Shown here piece after piece: positions 54,444-63,938 of a stretch of DNA of 64,000 nt. How positions within the stretch are numbered: position 1 is the first letter of the stretch; every line of letters begins with the position of its first letter. Both the position numbers and the translations under genes were made by a program. Under the pieces are notes generated by a model. It was not told the origin of the DNA. It worked only from the letters and a program-made list of their open reading frames with translations, and ran no database searches. The stretch lies in the NCBI RefSeq assembly GCF_000177235.2, contig NC_014829.1, positions 2,790,001 to 2,854,000 on the forward strand, written 5' to 3'. This stretch comes from Evansella cellulosilytica DSM 2522 (lineage in GTDB: Bacteria; Bacillota; Bacilli; Bacillales; Salisediminibacteriaceae).

Positions 54444-55323
54444 CTATCCCTCCCTTTGTTTTACTCGTTAAGAACACACATAAGTCATCTGTTGGTACAC
54501 GGTTAACCTCAATATTTGCCTCTTTTATTTTTTGTAGTTCTGTCTTATTGAAGCGGTTTTCTACTACGATATAAGTAAAATCTTCGGATATACGATGCTC
54601 ATGATACACATCCAGACTAGGTATAAATTGTTTAATTGTATTTTTATTTCCTCTCAAAGCTATTGCTAATTCCTTCATGTCATCAATAGATTGATGTAAA
54701 ACAACCTCTCCTTCTTTTAAAAGCAAAATATTCTCCAACAACTCTTCTATCTCTCCAAGAAGATGGCTAGATAAAATAATCGTTCTAGGATGGGCAATAT
54801 AATCTTTCAACAGAGCACGATAAAAGTCTTTTCTTACAGATGAATCCATCCCCGTTGTTGGCTCATCAAATATCGTTAATGGACACCTTGAGGCAATTCC
54901 TATGATCGAATGAAAGGTGCTTTTCATTCCTTTTGAAAGTTCACTATGATATTGCTTCTTATGAAATGAAAAATACTCAAATAACCGGAGAGCTAATTCG
55001 TTATCCCAATTTTTATAAAAGCTTTCAGCTTTTTCTAATATTTCATACAAAGTAAGTGATTCAGGAAAACTCATTTGGTCATCAACAAAAATTGAATTTG
55101 CTGAAATTGTTAACTGATCAAAAGGCTGCTTTCCGAAGACTTTCGCTTCACCAGATGTCGCTTTAATATGACCAGTTATTATTTTTAACAATGTTGTTTT
55201 ACCCGCGCCATTTCGTCCAATTAATCCAGTTATCGTATTTTCTTCTATATCAAAAGAGATACCACGTAATGCGTTTTTACTACGGTACTGTTTTGTAACC
55301 TCTTTTAACTGAATGATAGCCAT
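54421..55323 (-). CDS. ABC transporter ATP-binding protein (YhcG/YtrB type)
   Basis: This 300-residue ATPase has Walker A GLIGRNGAGKTTLLK (residues ~34-48), a signature LSKGMKS, Walker B LTIFDEPTTGMD and the switch histidine in IILSSHLLGEIEELL. The C-terminal 90 residues form an extra regulatory domain, as in drug or envelope-stress exporters. The start follows the GntR regulator by two bases. Confidence 0.88.
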   Translation of the reverse strand: MAIIQLKEVTKQYRSKNALRGISFDIEENTITGLIGRNGAGKTTLLKIITGHIKATSGEAKVFGKQPFDQLTISANSIFVDDQMSFPESLTLYEILEKAESFYKNWDNELALRLFEYFSFHKKQYHSELSKGMKSTFHSIIGIASRCPLTIFDEPTTGMDSSVRKDFYRALLKDYIAHPRTIILSSHLLGEIEELLENILLLKEGEVVLHQSIDDMKELAIALRGNKNTIKQFIPSLDVYHEHRISEDFTYIVVENRFNKTELQKIKEANIEVNRVPTDDLCVFLTSKTKGGIDDVFQRS

Positions 55324-55325
55324 TT

Positions 55326-55694
55326 TTACTCCTCCTTCTCCCTTTTAATCATAAGTATTAACTCCTCTTCCTTCACATCAAGACGATTTGCCTCCTGGAC
55401 AAGATCTTTCACTAATTTTACTAAAGTGTTACTTTTGCGTTTATTTAAAATCATTTCTTTTGCTTCAGAAGAAACAAACATTCCTAATCCCCGCCTCTTG
55501 TATAAAATACGTTCATCAACTAGCATAGTTAACCCCTTTGCTGCAGTTGCTGGATTAATAGTGAACATCTCTGCAAGTTGATATTGTGAATAAACTTTAT
55601 CATCCACTTTAAAGCTCCCTGCCAATATTTCCGCCTCTAGCCATTCAGCAATTTGAATATAAATTGGCTTATTACTATCGTTTTGGATCTTCAT
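55326..55694 (-). CDS. GntR-family regulator (YtrA/YhcF subgroup)
   Basis: This 122-residue repressor has an N-terminal winged helix (NKPIYIQIAEWLEAEILAGS, YSQYQLAEMFTINPATAAKG, LYKRRGLGMFVSSEAKEMIL) and a short C-terminal helical dimerisation tail, which defines the YtrA subgroup. It heads the transporter operon and probably represses it. GGAGGTGAAGGG before the ATG at 55694 sets the start. An inverted repeat overlaps the likely promoter. Confidence 0.87.
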   Translation of the reverse strand: MKIQNDSNKPIYIQIAEWLEAEILAGSFKVDDKVYSQYQLAEMFTINPATAAKGLTMLVDERILYKRRGLGMFVSSEAKEMILNKRKSNTLVKLVKDLVQEANRLDVKEEELILMIKREKEE

Positions 55695-55722
55695 CCCTTC
55701 ACCTCCACCGAGCAACACTTAA

Positions 55723-55774
55723 ATAGTGCATTACTGTTGTAATGTAGTATATAATAAATCAATAACATTGGCAA
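55723..55774 (-). promoter_or_regulatory. Promoter and putative GntR operator of the ABC operon
   Basis: On the minus strand TTGCCA (55769-55774), 17 bases and TATACT (55746-55751). Overlapping the -10 and start point is the inverted repeat ATAGTGCATTAC-N4-GTAATGTAGTAT (55723-55750, 9 of 12 pairs), a plausible binding site for the adjacent regulator. Confidence 0.65.
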
Positions 55775-55889
55775 TGCAGTTAGTATATTTTTCTTAAACT
55801 TTTTTCCTCTCAACATATTTGTCAGTAATTTTCATACGCCATGGCTCAAAAAAAAGAGTGAACCATGATTTTGTAATTGCATAAAAAAA

Positions 55890-55925
55890 GAGACTCAATA
55901 GGTAAAATCAACCTTTTGAGTCTCC
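55890..55925 (-). terminator. Terminator after the cta operon (repeated family)
   Basis: GAGACTCAATAGG pairs with CCTTTTGAGTCTC with one mismatch. Confidence 0.8.
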
Positions 55926-55933
55926 TTCATTTG

Positions 55934-56392
55934 TTACCCACCAATGATTGCCCGAAATAAATTAGTCGTTTCACCTGATGGATAAATAATATATAGCATA
56001 AAATATACTGCGATACCAGTTCCGGCGGAAATAAACCAAATAACTGATGTCAATGGGCCTAACTTTCGGTGTCGTTTCAAATTATTTTTATACCCTGTTA
56101 TTAATGTTACAATTCCTAGAACTGCTGCAAGTGTCGCTAGGATGATATGAATAATAAGAAAAATAGTATAAAATAGTGCGACATTTTCCGGTCCGCCAAA
56201 TGATGTACTACCAATAAAAAACGTTTTACTTAAATAAGTAATAAAAAACACTGTTGCTAAAACCGCAGCCCAAAACATTGCTTTTTTATGAGCATCCACT
56301 TTGCGCTTTGCGATAAGATACCAGCCAATGGCTACTGCAATGGCGCTTAAAGCAATGAATACAGTACTAATAAATGGTAAGAAAGTTGCCAA
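55934..56392 (-). CDS. ctaM: DUF420 membrane protein, CtaM/YozB type
   Basis: This 152-residue protein with four to five membrane segments matches DUF420 (CtaM/YozB): GWYLIAKRKVDAHKKAMFWA, YLSKTFFIG, VLGIVTLITGYKNNLKRHRK and GPLTSVIWFISAGTGIAVYF, with conserved histidines. CtaM is needed for assembly of heme-copper oxidases in Staphylococcus and Bacillus. It takes the place that ctaG has in B. subtilis, downstream of ctaF but behind a terminator. Confidence 0.78.
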   Translation of the reverse strand: MATFLPFISTVFIALSAIAVAIGWYLIAKRKVDAHKKAMFWAAVLATVFFITYLSKTFFIGSTSFGGPENVALFYTIFLIIHIILATLAAVLGIVTLITGYKNNLKRHRKLGPLTSVIWFISAGTGIAVYFMLYIIYPSGETTNLFRAIIGG

Positions 56393-56510
56393 GTCAATCT
56401 ATCCTTTCCTTTAGGTCTTATCCAATTATATATGGAATAAGAAGAAGAAATCAAAAATTTACTGTCTACAAATGAATATTTTCATGTATTAGTGATAAAA
56501 GATTTAACCA

Positions 56511-56546
56511 AAAAATACCCTCGTGGCATTTCGCCAGACGAGGGTA
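56511..56546 (-). terminator. Terminator after ctaF
   Basis: ACCCTCGT (from 56517) pairs with ACGAGGGT (to 56545), extended by GC/GC around the loop, followed on the minus strand by six T. Confidence 0.85.
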
Positions 56547-56570
56547 TCTTTCGATAAAGCCTACATTATA

Positions 56571-56921
56571 CTACCATTTTCTTACTCCTATTAGAAGCAT
56601 TAACGTAGCTACAGTTAATATAGCAATTAATACTCCAGTCCATATCATAATATTTGTCCAGCCGTTCCCGCGTTCATTTAAGTGCATAAAAACATATAAC
56701 TGAAGAACGACTTGGATTACTGCTAGCAATAATATGAATGGTATTGCAAACGTAGCGGGAATTGCATCACTTGCAATAGATATAAACGCCATTGACGTTA
56801 AAAAGATCATAAATACGAAAGATATTAGTTGCTTTCTCATTTCATATTTTAGTTTACGCTTCGTTTTTTTCGAAGGAGTACCTGTTAACGGTGCGCTTGG
56901 GTCCATACCATGTTGTCCCAT
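56571..56921 (-). CDS. ctaF: Cytochrome caa3 oxidase subunit IV
   Basis: This 116-residue protein has a charged N-terminus and three membrane segments typical of the bacterial COX4 family (LISFVFMIFLTSMAFISIAS, FILLLAVIQVVLQLYVFMHL, MIWTGVLIAILTVATLMLLI). It stabilises the oxidase core. The start is four bases after the ctaE stop. Confidence 0.92.
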   Translation of the reverse strand: MGQHGMDPSAPLTGTPSKKTKRKLKYEMRKQLISFVFMIFLTSMAFISIASDAIPATFAIPFILLLAVIQVVLQLYVFMHLNERGNGWTNIMIWTGVLIAILTVATLMLLIGVRKW

Positions 56922-56925
56922 ACGA

Positions 56926-57543
56926 TCAACCTCCTATTCCCATAAGATATACTACGGAGAAGATAAACACCCAAACAACATCAATAAAGTGCCAATATAA
57001 AACCGCAGTATAAAACTTAGGAGCATTTGTTAACGTTAAGCCTGACTTACGGTAGCGAATAATGAGCGTTGTAATCCAACCAATACCAAAGGCAACGTGC
57101 GCACCATGTGTTCCAACTAAAGTATAGAACGAAGATGCAAAGGCACTAGTTGAATATCCTAAGCCTTTGTGATAGTAATCATAAAACTCATAGATCTCCA
57201 TACCTAAGAATGCAAGACCTAATAAAACTGTCACTGACATCCAAGCAAGTAGTCCTTTGAAATTTCCTTTTTTCATCGAGATAACAGCAAATACACTAGT
57301 CAAACTACTTGTTAAAAGGATCATTGTCATAATAAATACAAGATCTAAATGGAACAAGTCACTAGGTCCTGGTCCATTCATTGTTCCTCCACGTAACCCT
57401 AAATAAGTTCCGAAGAGACTAGCAAATAAGACGGTTTCGCCTCCAAGGAAGAACCAGAAACCCATAAATTTATTACGACCTTCTAGTGTTGCTTTTTCAG
57501 GATTTGGAGGTAAGGTGTGTTGATCAACAGTTTTTTCTGCCAT
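56926..57543 (-). CDS. ctaE: Cytochrome caa3 oxidase subunit III
   Basis: This 205-residue protein has five membrane segments and the subunit III pattern: KFMGFWFFLGGETVLFASLF, TLVGTHGAHVAFGIGWITTL and LYWHFIDVVWVFIFSVVYL. It is part of the proton-pumping caa3 oxidase. Its start is a single base after ctaD, a tight operon junction. Confidence 0.95.
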   Translation of the reverse strand: MAEKTVDQHTLPPNPEKATLEGRNKFMGFWFFLGGETVLFASLFGTYLGLRGGTMNGPGPSDLFHLDLVFIMTMILLTSSLTSVFAVISMKKGNFKGLLAWMSVTVLLGLAFLGMEIYEFYDYYHKGLGYSTSAFASSFYTLVGTHGAHVAFGIGWITTLIIRYRKSGLTLTNAPKFYTAVLYWHFIDVVWVFIFSVVYLMGIGG

Positions 57544-57544
57544 T

Positions 57545-59386
57545 TTACCTATCCTCCTTATTGTGGTTTAACACTTCATCTTTTGGAATATGATAGCCAT
57601 GATCTTCCTTAATGGAACGAACAAACATCGCACCAAATGTAACACCAAGACCGACTACAATGAGCCACCAAACAGAATCAAGATAAATAACACCAAAGCT
57701 AGCTATTGTCAATCCTAATGATATAAAAATAGGTAAGATTGAACCGTTTGGCATATGGATATCTCCTAATGGTTCAGCAGCTTTCATCTTCCCATCACCT
57801 TCATACTTTTCATACCACAATGCATCTACATCACGAACAAGTGGTGTTTGTGCAAAATTGTATTCTGGTGTAGGGGTTGGCATTGTCCACTCAAGGGTAC
57901 GACCGTCCCATGGGTCAGCAACAGTAACTTTATTTTTTCTAGAAGTAAAGATACTTATTACGAAAATAATGAAAGCAATTCCCATTAAAAATGCACCAAT
58001 AGTACTAATGAAATTCATCTGATCAAACCCTTGACCAGGTAGGTATGATGCTACACGTCTTTGCATTCCAATTAATCCCAGGAAATGCTGCACAAAGAAC
58101 GTTAAGTGGAAGCCTATTAAGAACATCCAGAAAAATATTTTCCCCATTTTTTCATCAAGCTTGTATCCAAACATTCTTGGCCACCAGTAATAAGCACCCG
58201 CAAATAGCCCTAATACTACACCACCAATAATAACGTAATGGAAGTGGGCTACAACAAAGTAAGTATCATGGAATTGATAGTTTGCTGCACTCGTCGCTAG
58301 CATAACACCCGTTACCCCACCCATTACGAAGGAAGGAATGAATGCTAAAGCGAAAAGATTAGCGGTTGTAAACTGTATACGGCCACCCCATAGAGTTAAT
58401 AGCCAGTTGAATATTTTAATACCCGTTGGTACGGCAATTGCCATAGTCGCTACTGCGAAGATCGAGTTAGCTACTGGCCCCATTCCCACTGTAAACATAT
58501 GGTGAGCCCATACCATAAAACCTAAAAACCCTATAATTAATGTTGCAAATACCATTGCTGAATAACCAAACAATCTTTTTTTCGAGAAGGTTGCGATAAC
58601 CTCCGAGAAAATACCAAATGCTGGTAAGATTAAAATATATACTTCTGGATGCCCAAATATCCAGAATAAATGTTGCCAAATAACAACGTTTCCACCGAAA
58701 TCAACGGAGAAAAATTGTCCCCCAAAAACTCTTTCAAGCATCAATAGGAGTAAACCTACAGTTAATGCAGGGAATGCGAAAAGAATGAGCATGGAAGCTA
58801 CAAATGAGCTCCAAGTAAATAGTGGCATTCTCATCATACTCATACCAGGTGCACGCATGTTTATAATCGTAACTAGGAAATTTATCCCCCCGATTAAAGT
58901 ACCTGCACCACTCACTTGAAGTCCTAACACGTAATAGTCTAATCCAGTTCCTGGTGATTCACTTGATAATGGCACATATGCTGTCCATCCAGCATCAGGT
59001 GCTCCACCTACAAACCAACTTACATTTAATATAATACCCCCAAATAGAAACAACCAAAACCCTAATGAGTTTAGGAATGGAAATGCGACATCACGAGCTC
59101 CTATTTGTAGTGGAATGATATAATTCATAAAACCAAATAATAGCGGCATCGCTGCCAAGAATATCATCGTTGTACCGTGCATCGTTAACAATTCGTTAAA
59201 TGTTTGTGCCGGTAGAAAGGTAAACTCTGGAAACATCAACTGAATACGCATTAATATCGCCTCTAAACCACCGAGAGCGAAGAAAAATGCACCTGCGACC
59301 AAATACATAATACCGATCTTTTTATGGTCAACAGTTGTCAGCCAATCCCAAAGTACACTTTTAGATTGAGCCTGAGCATTTGACAC
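57545..59386 (-). CDS. ctaD: Cytochrome caa3 oxidase subunit I
   Basis: This 613-residue heme-copper oxidase core has the low-spin heme ligand in TMHGTTMIFLA, the Cu-B and Tyr motif WIFGHPEVYILILPAFGIFS, WAHHMFTVGM and the double histidine in HFHYVIIGG. Thirteen to fourteen membrane segments are expected. It catalyses O2 reduction coupled to proton pumping. AGGAGG-type site before the ATG; ctaC lies 26 bases upstream. Confidence 0.97.
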   Translation of the reverse strand: MSNAQAQSKSVLWDWLTTVDHKKIGIMYLVAGAFFFALGGLEAILMRIQLMFPEFTFLPAQTFNELLTMHGTTMIFLAAMPLLFGFMNYIIPLQIGARDVAFPFLNSLGFWLFLFGGIILNVSWFVGGAPDAGWTAYVPLSSESPGTGLDYYVLGLQVSGAGTLIGGINFLVTIINMRAPGMSMMRMPLFTWSSFVASMLILFAFPALTVGLLLLMLERVFGGQFFSVDFGGNVVIWQHLFWIFGHPEVYILILPAFGIFSEVIATFSKKRLFGYSAMVFATLIIGFLGFMVWAHHMFTVGMGPVANSIFAVATMAIAVPTGIKIFNWLLTLWGGRIQFTTANLFALAFIPSFVMGGVTGVMLATSAANYQFHDTYFVVAHFHYVIIGGVVLGLFAGAYYWWPRMFGYKLDEKMGKIFFWMFLIGFHLTFFVQHFLGLIGMQRRVASYLPGQGFDQMNFISTIGAFLMGIAFIIFVISIFTSRKNKVTVADPWDGRTLEWTMPTPTPEYNFAQTPLVRDVDALWYEKYEGDGKMKAAEPLGDIHMPNGSILPIFISLGLTIASFGVIYLDSVWWLIVVGLGVTFGAMFVRSIKEDHGYHIPKDEVLNHNKEDR

Positions 59387-59411
59387 GTTGCTTTACCTCC
59401 TTAACCTACTT

Positions 59412-60440
59412 TTAGTCTAGTACTTTTAATGTGTTTAAGTATTCAATAAGTGCATCCATTTCTTCGTCTGAAATGATATCTTCAGAAAACCCAGGCATTG
59501 CATTACCAGGTTTTAAAGGACCAGGATCTCTAATCCAATCGTATAAATTTTGATGACCATCTACATCATCATAAGCTAAGTATCCAGCGATATTAGAGCG
59601 TTCACCAAAGTTTGTTAATACTGGCCCACCAGCAGGGTTACCGCCTTCTCCAGCTACAGCGTGACAGCTAATACAGCTTTGTTCGAAAACTTCACGACCA
59701 TTTGCAGCTACTTCAGTTAGTTCTTCCTCTACATATGGTGGCTCTGCCATGTTATTAGCCCATTCTTCAAATGTATCCGGATCAACCGCAATTACTTTGA
59801 ATTCCATTAACCAATGGGCAGGACCACATAGCTCAGTACATTTCCCGGCATAAACGCCTTCTTTGTCAGCTTGTATCCACATATCATTCGTAATACCCGG
59901 TACATTATCCTGCTTACCAGCAAGCGCAGGCACCCAGAATGAGTGGATAACATCGCTAGCTTCTAATTCAATGATTATTTTTGTATCAGTAGGAATGTAC
60001 ATGTCTTGACCAGCAACGATGTCATAGTCAGGATATTCAAACTCCCACCAAAATTGATGAGCGTGTACCCGAATCATCATTGATTCTTCCGTCTCTTCTG
60101 TATCAGCTAACGTAAAGGTTTCCATTACGTTTGGAATAGCTAAAATAAGTAATAAAATAATCGGAATCGTAGTCCAAATCACTTCTAGCGTTTTGTTACC
60201 GTGAACTTGCTTCGGAATATGTGTATCACCTGGTCGTTCTCGGAAACGAATCAGAACAAACACATAGATAGCAAAGACAACTACGATAACAAAAATCATA
60301 ATATACAAGCTGAGACTAATTAATGAAAATTGTGCTTCTGCAACAGGTCCTTGTGGATCTAAAGCAGAAAGATTTTGTTTACCACAACCAGCCATCAGCA
60401 AGATGAAAGTGAATGGAAGTAGTCGCCATAAAAATTTCAT
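59412..60440 (-). CDS. ctaC: Cytochrome caa3 oxidase subunit II with fused cytochrome c
   Basis: This 342-residue lipoprotein has the lipobox LLMAGC near residue 19, two membrane segments, a cupredoxin domain with the Cu-A motif CTELCGPAHWLMEF, and a C-terminal cytochrome c domain with the heme motif CISCH and methionine ligand in GNAMPGF. The fusion defines caa3-type oxidases. The ATG at 60440 gives a correct signal peptide; an upstream ATG at 60467 adds nine non-signal residues. Confidence 0.95.
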   Translation of the reverse strand: MKFLWRLLPFTFILLMAGCGKQNLSALDPQGPVAEAQFSLISLSLYIMIFVIVVVFAIYVFVLIRFRERPGDTHIPKQVHGNKTLEVIWTTIPIILLLILAIPNVMETFTLADTEETEESMMIRVHAHQFWWEFEYPDYDIVAGQDMYIPTDTKIIIELEASDVIHSFWVPALAGKQDNVPGITNDMWIQADKEGVYAGKCTELCGPAHWLMEFKVIAVDPDTFEEWANNMAEPPYVEEELTEVAANGREVFEQSCISCHAVAGEGGNPAGGPVLTNFGERSNIAGYLAYDDVDGHQNLYDWIRDPGPLKPGNAMPGFSEDIISDEEMDALIEYLNTLKVLD

Positions 60441-60473
60441 CTCGTTACAAACCCCTCTTTCTATCATTTTAAG

Positions 60474-61415
60474 TTAAAACAAATGGACGATGACCATAAG
60501 CACAAAAAGCACAGTTAAATAATATAAAGAGTAAATAAACATATGCTTTGCCCATTTCAAGTCATCTTTGTACTTATAGCTAGCTAAGCCTAAAGCTAAC
60601 CAGCCACCCCCTAGTATTACAGCTATAATTGTATATACAGTGCCAAAGTGTGCAACTGTGAGGGAGACAGGAATTAAAGCCGCAACATACCAATTGATTT
60701 GCCTTTTTGTTACTTTAAATCCAGCAACAACTGGTAGCATTGGTATACCTGCCCTTTTATACTCATCCACTCTTTTCATTGCTAGCGCAAGAAAATGTGG
60801 CGGCTGCCAAATAAACATGATTAAGAATAAAGACCATGCAACTGGACTTAATTCTGGTTGAATAGCTGCCCAACCTATTAAAGGTGGTACGGCACCTGGT
60901 ATACTTCCAACAATTGTGTTTAATGTAGTCGTGCGTTTCGTCCACATACTATATAACACAACATAGGTTACAAGACCTATTAAACCGATAACCGCCGCTT
61001 CAAGCGTGGTCATTAGTAGCATTAGCATCCCTAAAGCTGAAACAACAAGTCCATAAGTCAAGGTTTGCTTCCCTGATAACTCCCCATTTACTGAAGGTCG
61101 ATCTTTTGTGCGTTCCATTAAATGGTCAATATCTCTATCAATATAATTATTTAATGCACACGCTCCAGCCATCACAAAGGCTGATCCAGCCAATACGAGT
61201 AGCGTTGTTAACGGCTGATGAAAAATAGTTGTTCCTGTATAAGACGCTGCTAAAAATAAACCAGTAAATGTCGTGATTAAATTTGATTTTACAATCCCCG
61301 TTTTAGAAACTCCCAAATAAGTTCTCCACGTTACTTTATTCTCTTTTTTCTCAACATTAGAATTAGCTTCTCGCTCCATCATTTCTGTTGACGCCAGTGT
61401 ACTTGACTTGTTCAC
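60474..61415 (-). CDS. ctaB: Protoheme IX farnesyltransferase (heme O synthase)
   Basis: This 313-residue UbiA-family prenyltransferase converts heme B to heme O. It has nine membrane segments, the first Asp-rich motif [19 protein letters not shown] and the second region with [20 protein letters not shown], followed by [23 protein letters not shown] start at 61415 with AGGGGGG seven bases upstream. It heads the cta operon and is divergent from ctaA, which completes heme A synthesis. Confidence 0.95.
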   Translation of the reverse strand: MNKSSTLASTEMMEREANSNVEKKENKVTWRTYLGVSKTGIVKSNLITTFTGLFLAASYTGTTIFHQPLTTLLVLAGSAFVMAGACALNNYIDRDIDHLMERTKDRPSVNGELSGKQTLTYGLVVSALGMLMLLMTTLEAAVIGLIGLVTYVVLYSMWTKRTTTLNTIVGSIPGAVPPLIGWAAIQPELSPVAWSLFLIMFIWQPPHFLALAMKRVDEYKRAGIPMLPVVAGFKVTKRQINWYVAALIPVSLTVAHFGTVYTIIAVILGGGWLALGLASYKYKDDLKWAKHMFIYSLYYLTVLFVLMVIVHLF

Positions 61416-61924
61416 TTGTTCACCCCCCTATTACCTTACTCATATCAAATCATGAATCGATGTATAAGTCTAACAATCTGCATAAGAAAAACGAGCATAT
61501 CTTTCTATAAAATATGTACTAATTAATTTTTAATTAATATAATCACTTTATAGAGCATGCTTTATACAAAATTATCAACTTATATAAAAGAAATTACTAT
61601 TGTGTTTTACATTACAATAATAATCATGATAAATAGTAAAATACTATTCACAAATTCATTTTACCATAATCACTATACCAATATTAATAATCTTTTCAAG
61701 AAAAATATACAAACATACACAATTTTTATATTTACAATTTTTTCTTATCTATCCTAGAAGTAAATAAGAACAGATAAATTGACGGGTTTGGCAAGTTCAA
61801 TTACAATGATATCTGAGCATTTTAATATATTTATTTTTGCTCATTTATGTTTACGTGTTCACAAAATCAATTATTATCTCGATAAAACATTATATATTTT
61901 TTATTTTAGAAAGTCGGTGAAGTA
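61416..61924. other. AT-rich divergent region between ctaB and ctaA
   Basis: About 510 very AT-rich bases with no supportable gene. It must hold the promoters for both divergent genes. In B. subtilis the equivalent region is controlled by ResD and CcpA, but I could not place a confident site. A palindromic ATTAATTTTTAATTAAT lies near 61530. Confidence 0.5.
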
Positions 61925-62833
61925 GTGAAAAATATCGGTTTGAAAATATTTGGAATTATTACTACCCTTGGAATGATTATTGTACTCATTCAAGGTGTTT
62001 TAGTAACGCAAACAGGTTCTGGGGACGCCTGTGGCGCTGAGTGGCCATTGTGCCTCGGACAAGTTTTTCCCGAGTCACCCACAGTGCAAACGTTAATTGA
62101 ATATACTCATCGCGTAGTTTCTGGTTTACTCGGAATCATGGTTATCATTTTATCTATTTGGAGTTGGAAAAAGTTACATCATTTAAGAGAGACGAAGTTT
62201 TTTGCGATTATGGCAGTAACATTTATCGTTTTTCAAGGGCTACTAGGGGCTGCAGCGGTTGTATGGGGACAATCAAATGCGGTGATGGCATTACACTTTG
62301 GTTTCTCGTTAATTTCATTCGCAAGTGTGCTTCTATTAACTGTTTTAGCATTTGAAAATAATTACCCTAAATCATATACACAACCAGTAATCACAGCTGG
62401 TGTTAGAAATTATATATATTTCGTTTTAACTTACCTTTATATCGTTGTATACACTGGAGCTTTCGTAAAACATACTGGATCAAGCGCTGCTTGTGATGGG
62501 TGGCCATTATGTAACGGTCAAGTAATTCCAGACTTAGGGAATGATTTAGTAGCTATTCAGTTCTTTCACCGATTATTTGCCGGTCTGTTATTTTTTGTTA
62601 TTTTAATTATGGCTTACAAGCTTCATCGTGATTATCGTAACGAAAAAACATTGTATTTAAGTGGAATCGTAAGTCTCCTCTTTGTTTTAGTACAAGTAAT
62701 AAGTGGCGCCATTGTCGTTTTTACAGGGTTTACTTTAGGATCTACTATTTTCCACGCATTTTTTATTAGTTTACTTTTTGCAGTAGTGAGCTACACTGCC
62801 TTGCTAGCAAATAGAGCCAAAATAAAAGATTAA
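61925..62833 (+). CDS. ctaA: Heme A synthase
   Basis: This 302-residue protein with eight membrane segments oxidises heme O to heme A. Two similar four-helix halves each have the family motifs: GSGDACGAEWPLCLGQ with a cysteine pair and EYTHRVVSG in the first, GSSAACDGWPLCNGQ and QFFHRLFAG in the second; the histidines bind heme. GTG start at 61925 behind GGTGA. It functions with divergent ctaB. Confidence 0.95.
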   Translation: MKNIGLKIFGIITTLGMIIVLIQGVLVTQTGSGDACGAEWPLCLGQVFPESPTVQTLIEYTHRVVSGLLGIMVIILSIWSWKKLHHLRETKFFAIMAVTFIVFQGLLGAAAVVWGQSNAVMALHFGFSLISFASVLLLTVLAFENNYPKSYTQPVITAGVRNYIYFVLTYLYIVVYTGAFVKHTGSSAACDGWPLCNGQVIPDLGNDLVAIQFFHRLFAGLLFFVILIMAYKLHRDYRNEKTLYLSGIVSLLFVLVQVISGAIVVFTGFTLGSTIFHAFFISLLFAVVSYTALLANRAKIKD

Positions 62834-62858
62834 AGTATAATCAATGAAAAAGGATAAA

Positions 62859-62903
62859 GGATGATGCAGAAGGTAAAATATATACCTTTGCATCATCCTT
62901 TTT
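62859..62903 (+). terminator. Terminator after ctaA (repeated family)
   Basis: GGATGATGCAGAAGGT pairs with ACCTTTGCATCATCC (one bulge), followed by five T. Confidence 0.85.
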
Positions 62904-62932
62904 GTGTAAAATCAATATTTCTGGATTCTATT

Positions 62933-63379
62933 TTACTCTCCTAAGAAAGAGCGGAGCATCCATAAATGTTTTTCAACTGATTGTCTAATTCCAATTAACA
63001 TGTCTGCTGTACCTTCATCTTCTAATTCACCATCTAAAACTTCAATATCTGAAGAAAGCTCCTTTGCAAGTGCTTCAAAATCATTTGCTAAAGTCTTCAC
63101 CATGTCCTCTGAAGCTCTTTCCCCTTGAGCTTCATTAACAGTTGCTACTTCTAAATATTCTTTCATCGTTGCAACTGGTTCCCCATTTAGTGTTAATAAG
63201 CGCTCAGCTAACTCATCAATGTGCTCAGCTGCTTCATTATATAGTTCCTCGAATTTTTCATGGAGTTTAAAGAAGTTAACGCCTTTTACATACCAGTGAT
63301 AATTGTGTAGCTTTACAAATAAAACGTTCCAGTTTGCTACTTGTCGATTTAGAATTTCTGCTGTTTTTTCGTGTGCCAT
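62933..63379 (-). CDS. dps: Dps-family ferritin-like DNA/iron protein
   Basis: This 148-residue four-helix protein has the Dps ferroxidase pattern: [50 protein letters not shown], and ends [16 protein letters not shown]. Dps dodecamers oxidise and store iron and protect DNA. GGGAG before the ATG at 63379 sets the start. A longer frame to 63445 lacks a site. In B. subtilis this place holds ftsW and pycA. Confidence 0.88.
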   Translation of the reverse strand: MAHEKTAEILNRQVANWNVLFVKLHNYHWYVKGVNFFKLHEKFEELYNEAAEHIDELAERLLTLNGEPVATMKEYLEVATVNEAQGERASEDMVKTLANDFEALAKELSSDIEVLDGELEDEGTADMLIGIRQSVEKHLWMLRSFLGE

Positions 63380-63613
63380 GTAGATCAACTCCCAAGATAA
63401 TTTTTGTATAGTCTTATATCCCCTAAAAAGCTGTTTAATAAACAAACTTTCTTCTGCCTATTATAAGTTAAGCAAAAAAATAAACAACATTAAACCTTAT
63501 TTAGACACAAAACTGTTACAAACTAAAAAGAGATATTACCCGATTATGTTCTCCATTTTCAATAATTTTATTTTAACTTTGTCTCTTGTTAACATATTGG
63601 TTTTTTGGTATAC

Positions 63614-63642
63614 AAAAAACCAAACCGTTTGACGTTTGGTTT
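63614..63642 (-). terminator. Terminator after ylaN
   Basis: AAACCAAAC (63617-63625) pairs with GTTTGGTTT (63634-63642), with a T run on the minus strand. Confidence 0.87.
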
Positions 63643-63656
63643 CCGTAAAAGATATT

Positions 63657-63938
63657 TTATTTTTTAGTAGAAGCATCGTGGAGGGCTGTTAATTGTCTCT
63701 CTAATTGATCTAACAGCTCTTTCCCTTCTTCCTCTTGTACTAAGTTTAGCCGAATAGCAAAATCAATCTCGCGTGATAAACCGAACATTTGTGTATCTAA
63801 AACTTCCTCATATAGAGGACATTGCGGCATCGTTAAATTAGCCATCTGCACTTCAATAAGTTTTAGTATTTTTTGAGCATCTTCCTTAAGAAGGGCATAT
63901 GCTTTTTCGCTCTGTCCGGATAGGGTTTCAACTGACAA
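63657..63938 (-). CDS. ylaN: YlaN family protein (UPF0358)
   Basis: This 93-residue protein matches YlaN almost throughout ([35 protein letters not shown]). The length is the same as in B. subtilis. YlaN has been linked to iron homeostasis through Fur and is essential under low-iron conditions. The TTG start at 63938 has GGAGGAGGG upstream. Only about 60 bases follow to the window edge. Confidence 0.93.
   Translation of the reverse strand: MSVETLSGQSEKAYALLKEDAQKILKLIEVQMANLTMPQCPLYEEVLDTQMFGLSREIDFAIRLNLVQEEEGKELLDQLERQLTALHDASTKK

Noticed and set aside
61557-61757. 66-codon frame in the ctaB-ctaA gap
   Set aside because: Very AT-rich, low-complexity translation, no ribosome binding site; frame likely by chance.
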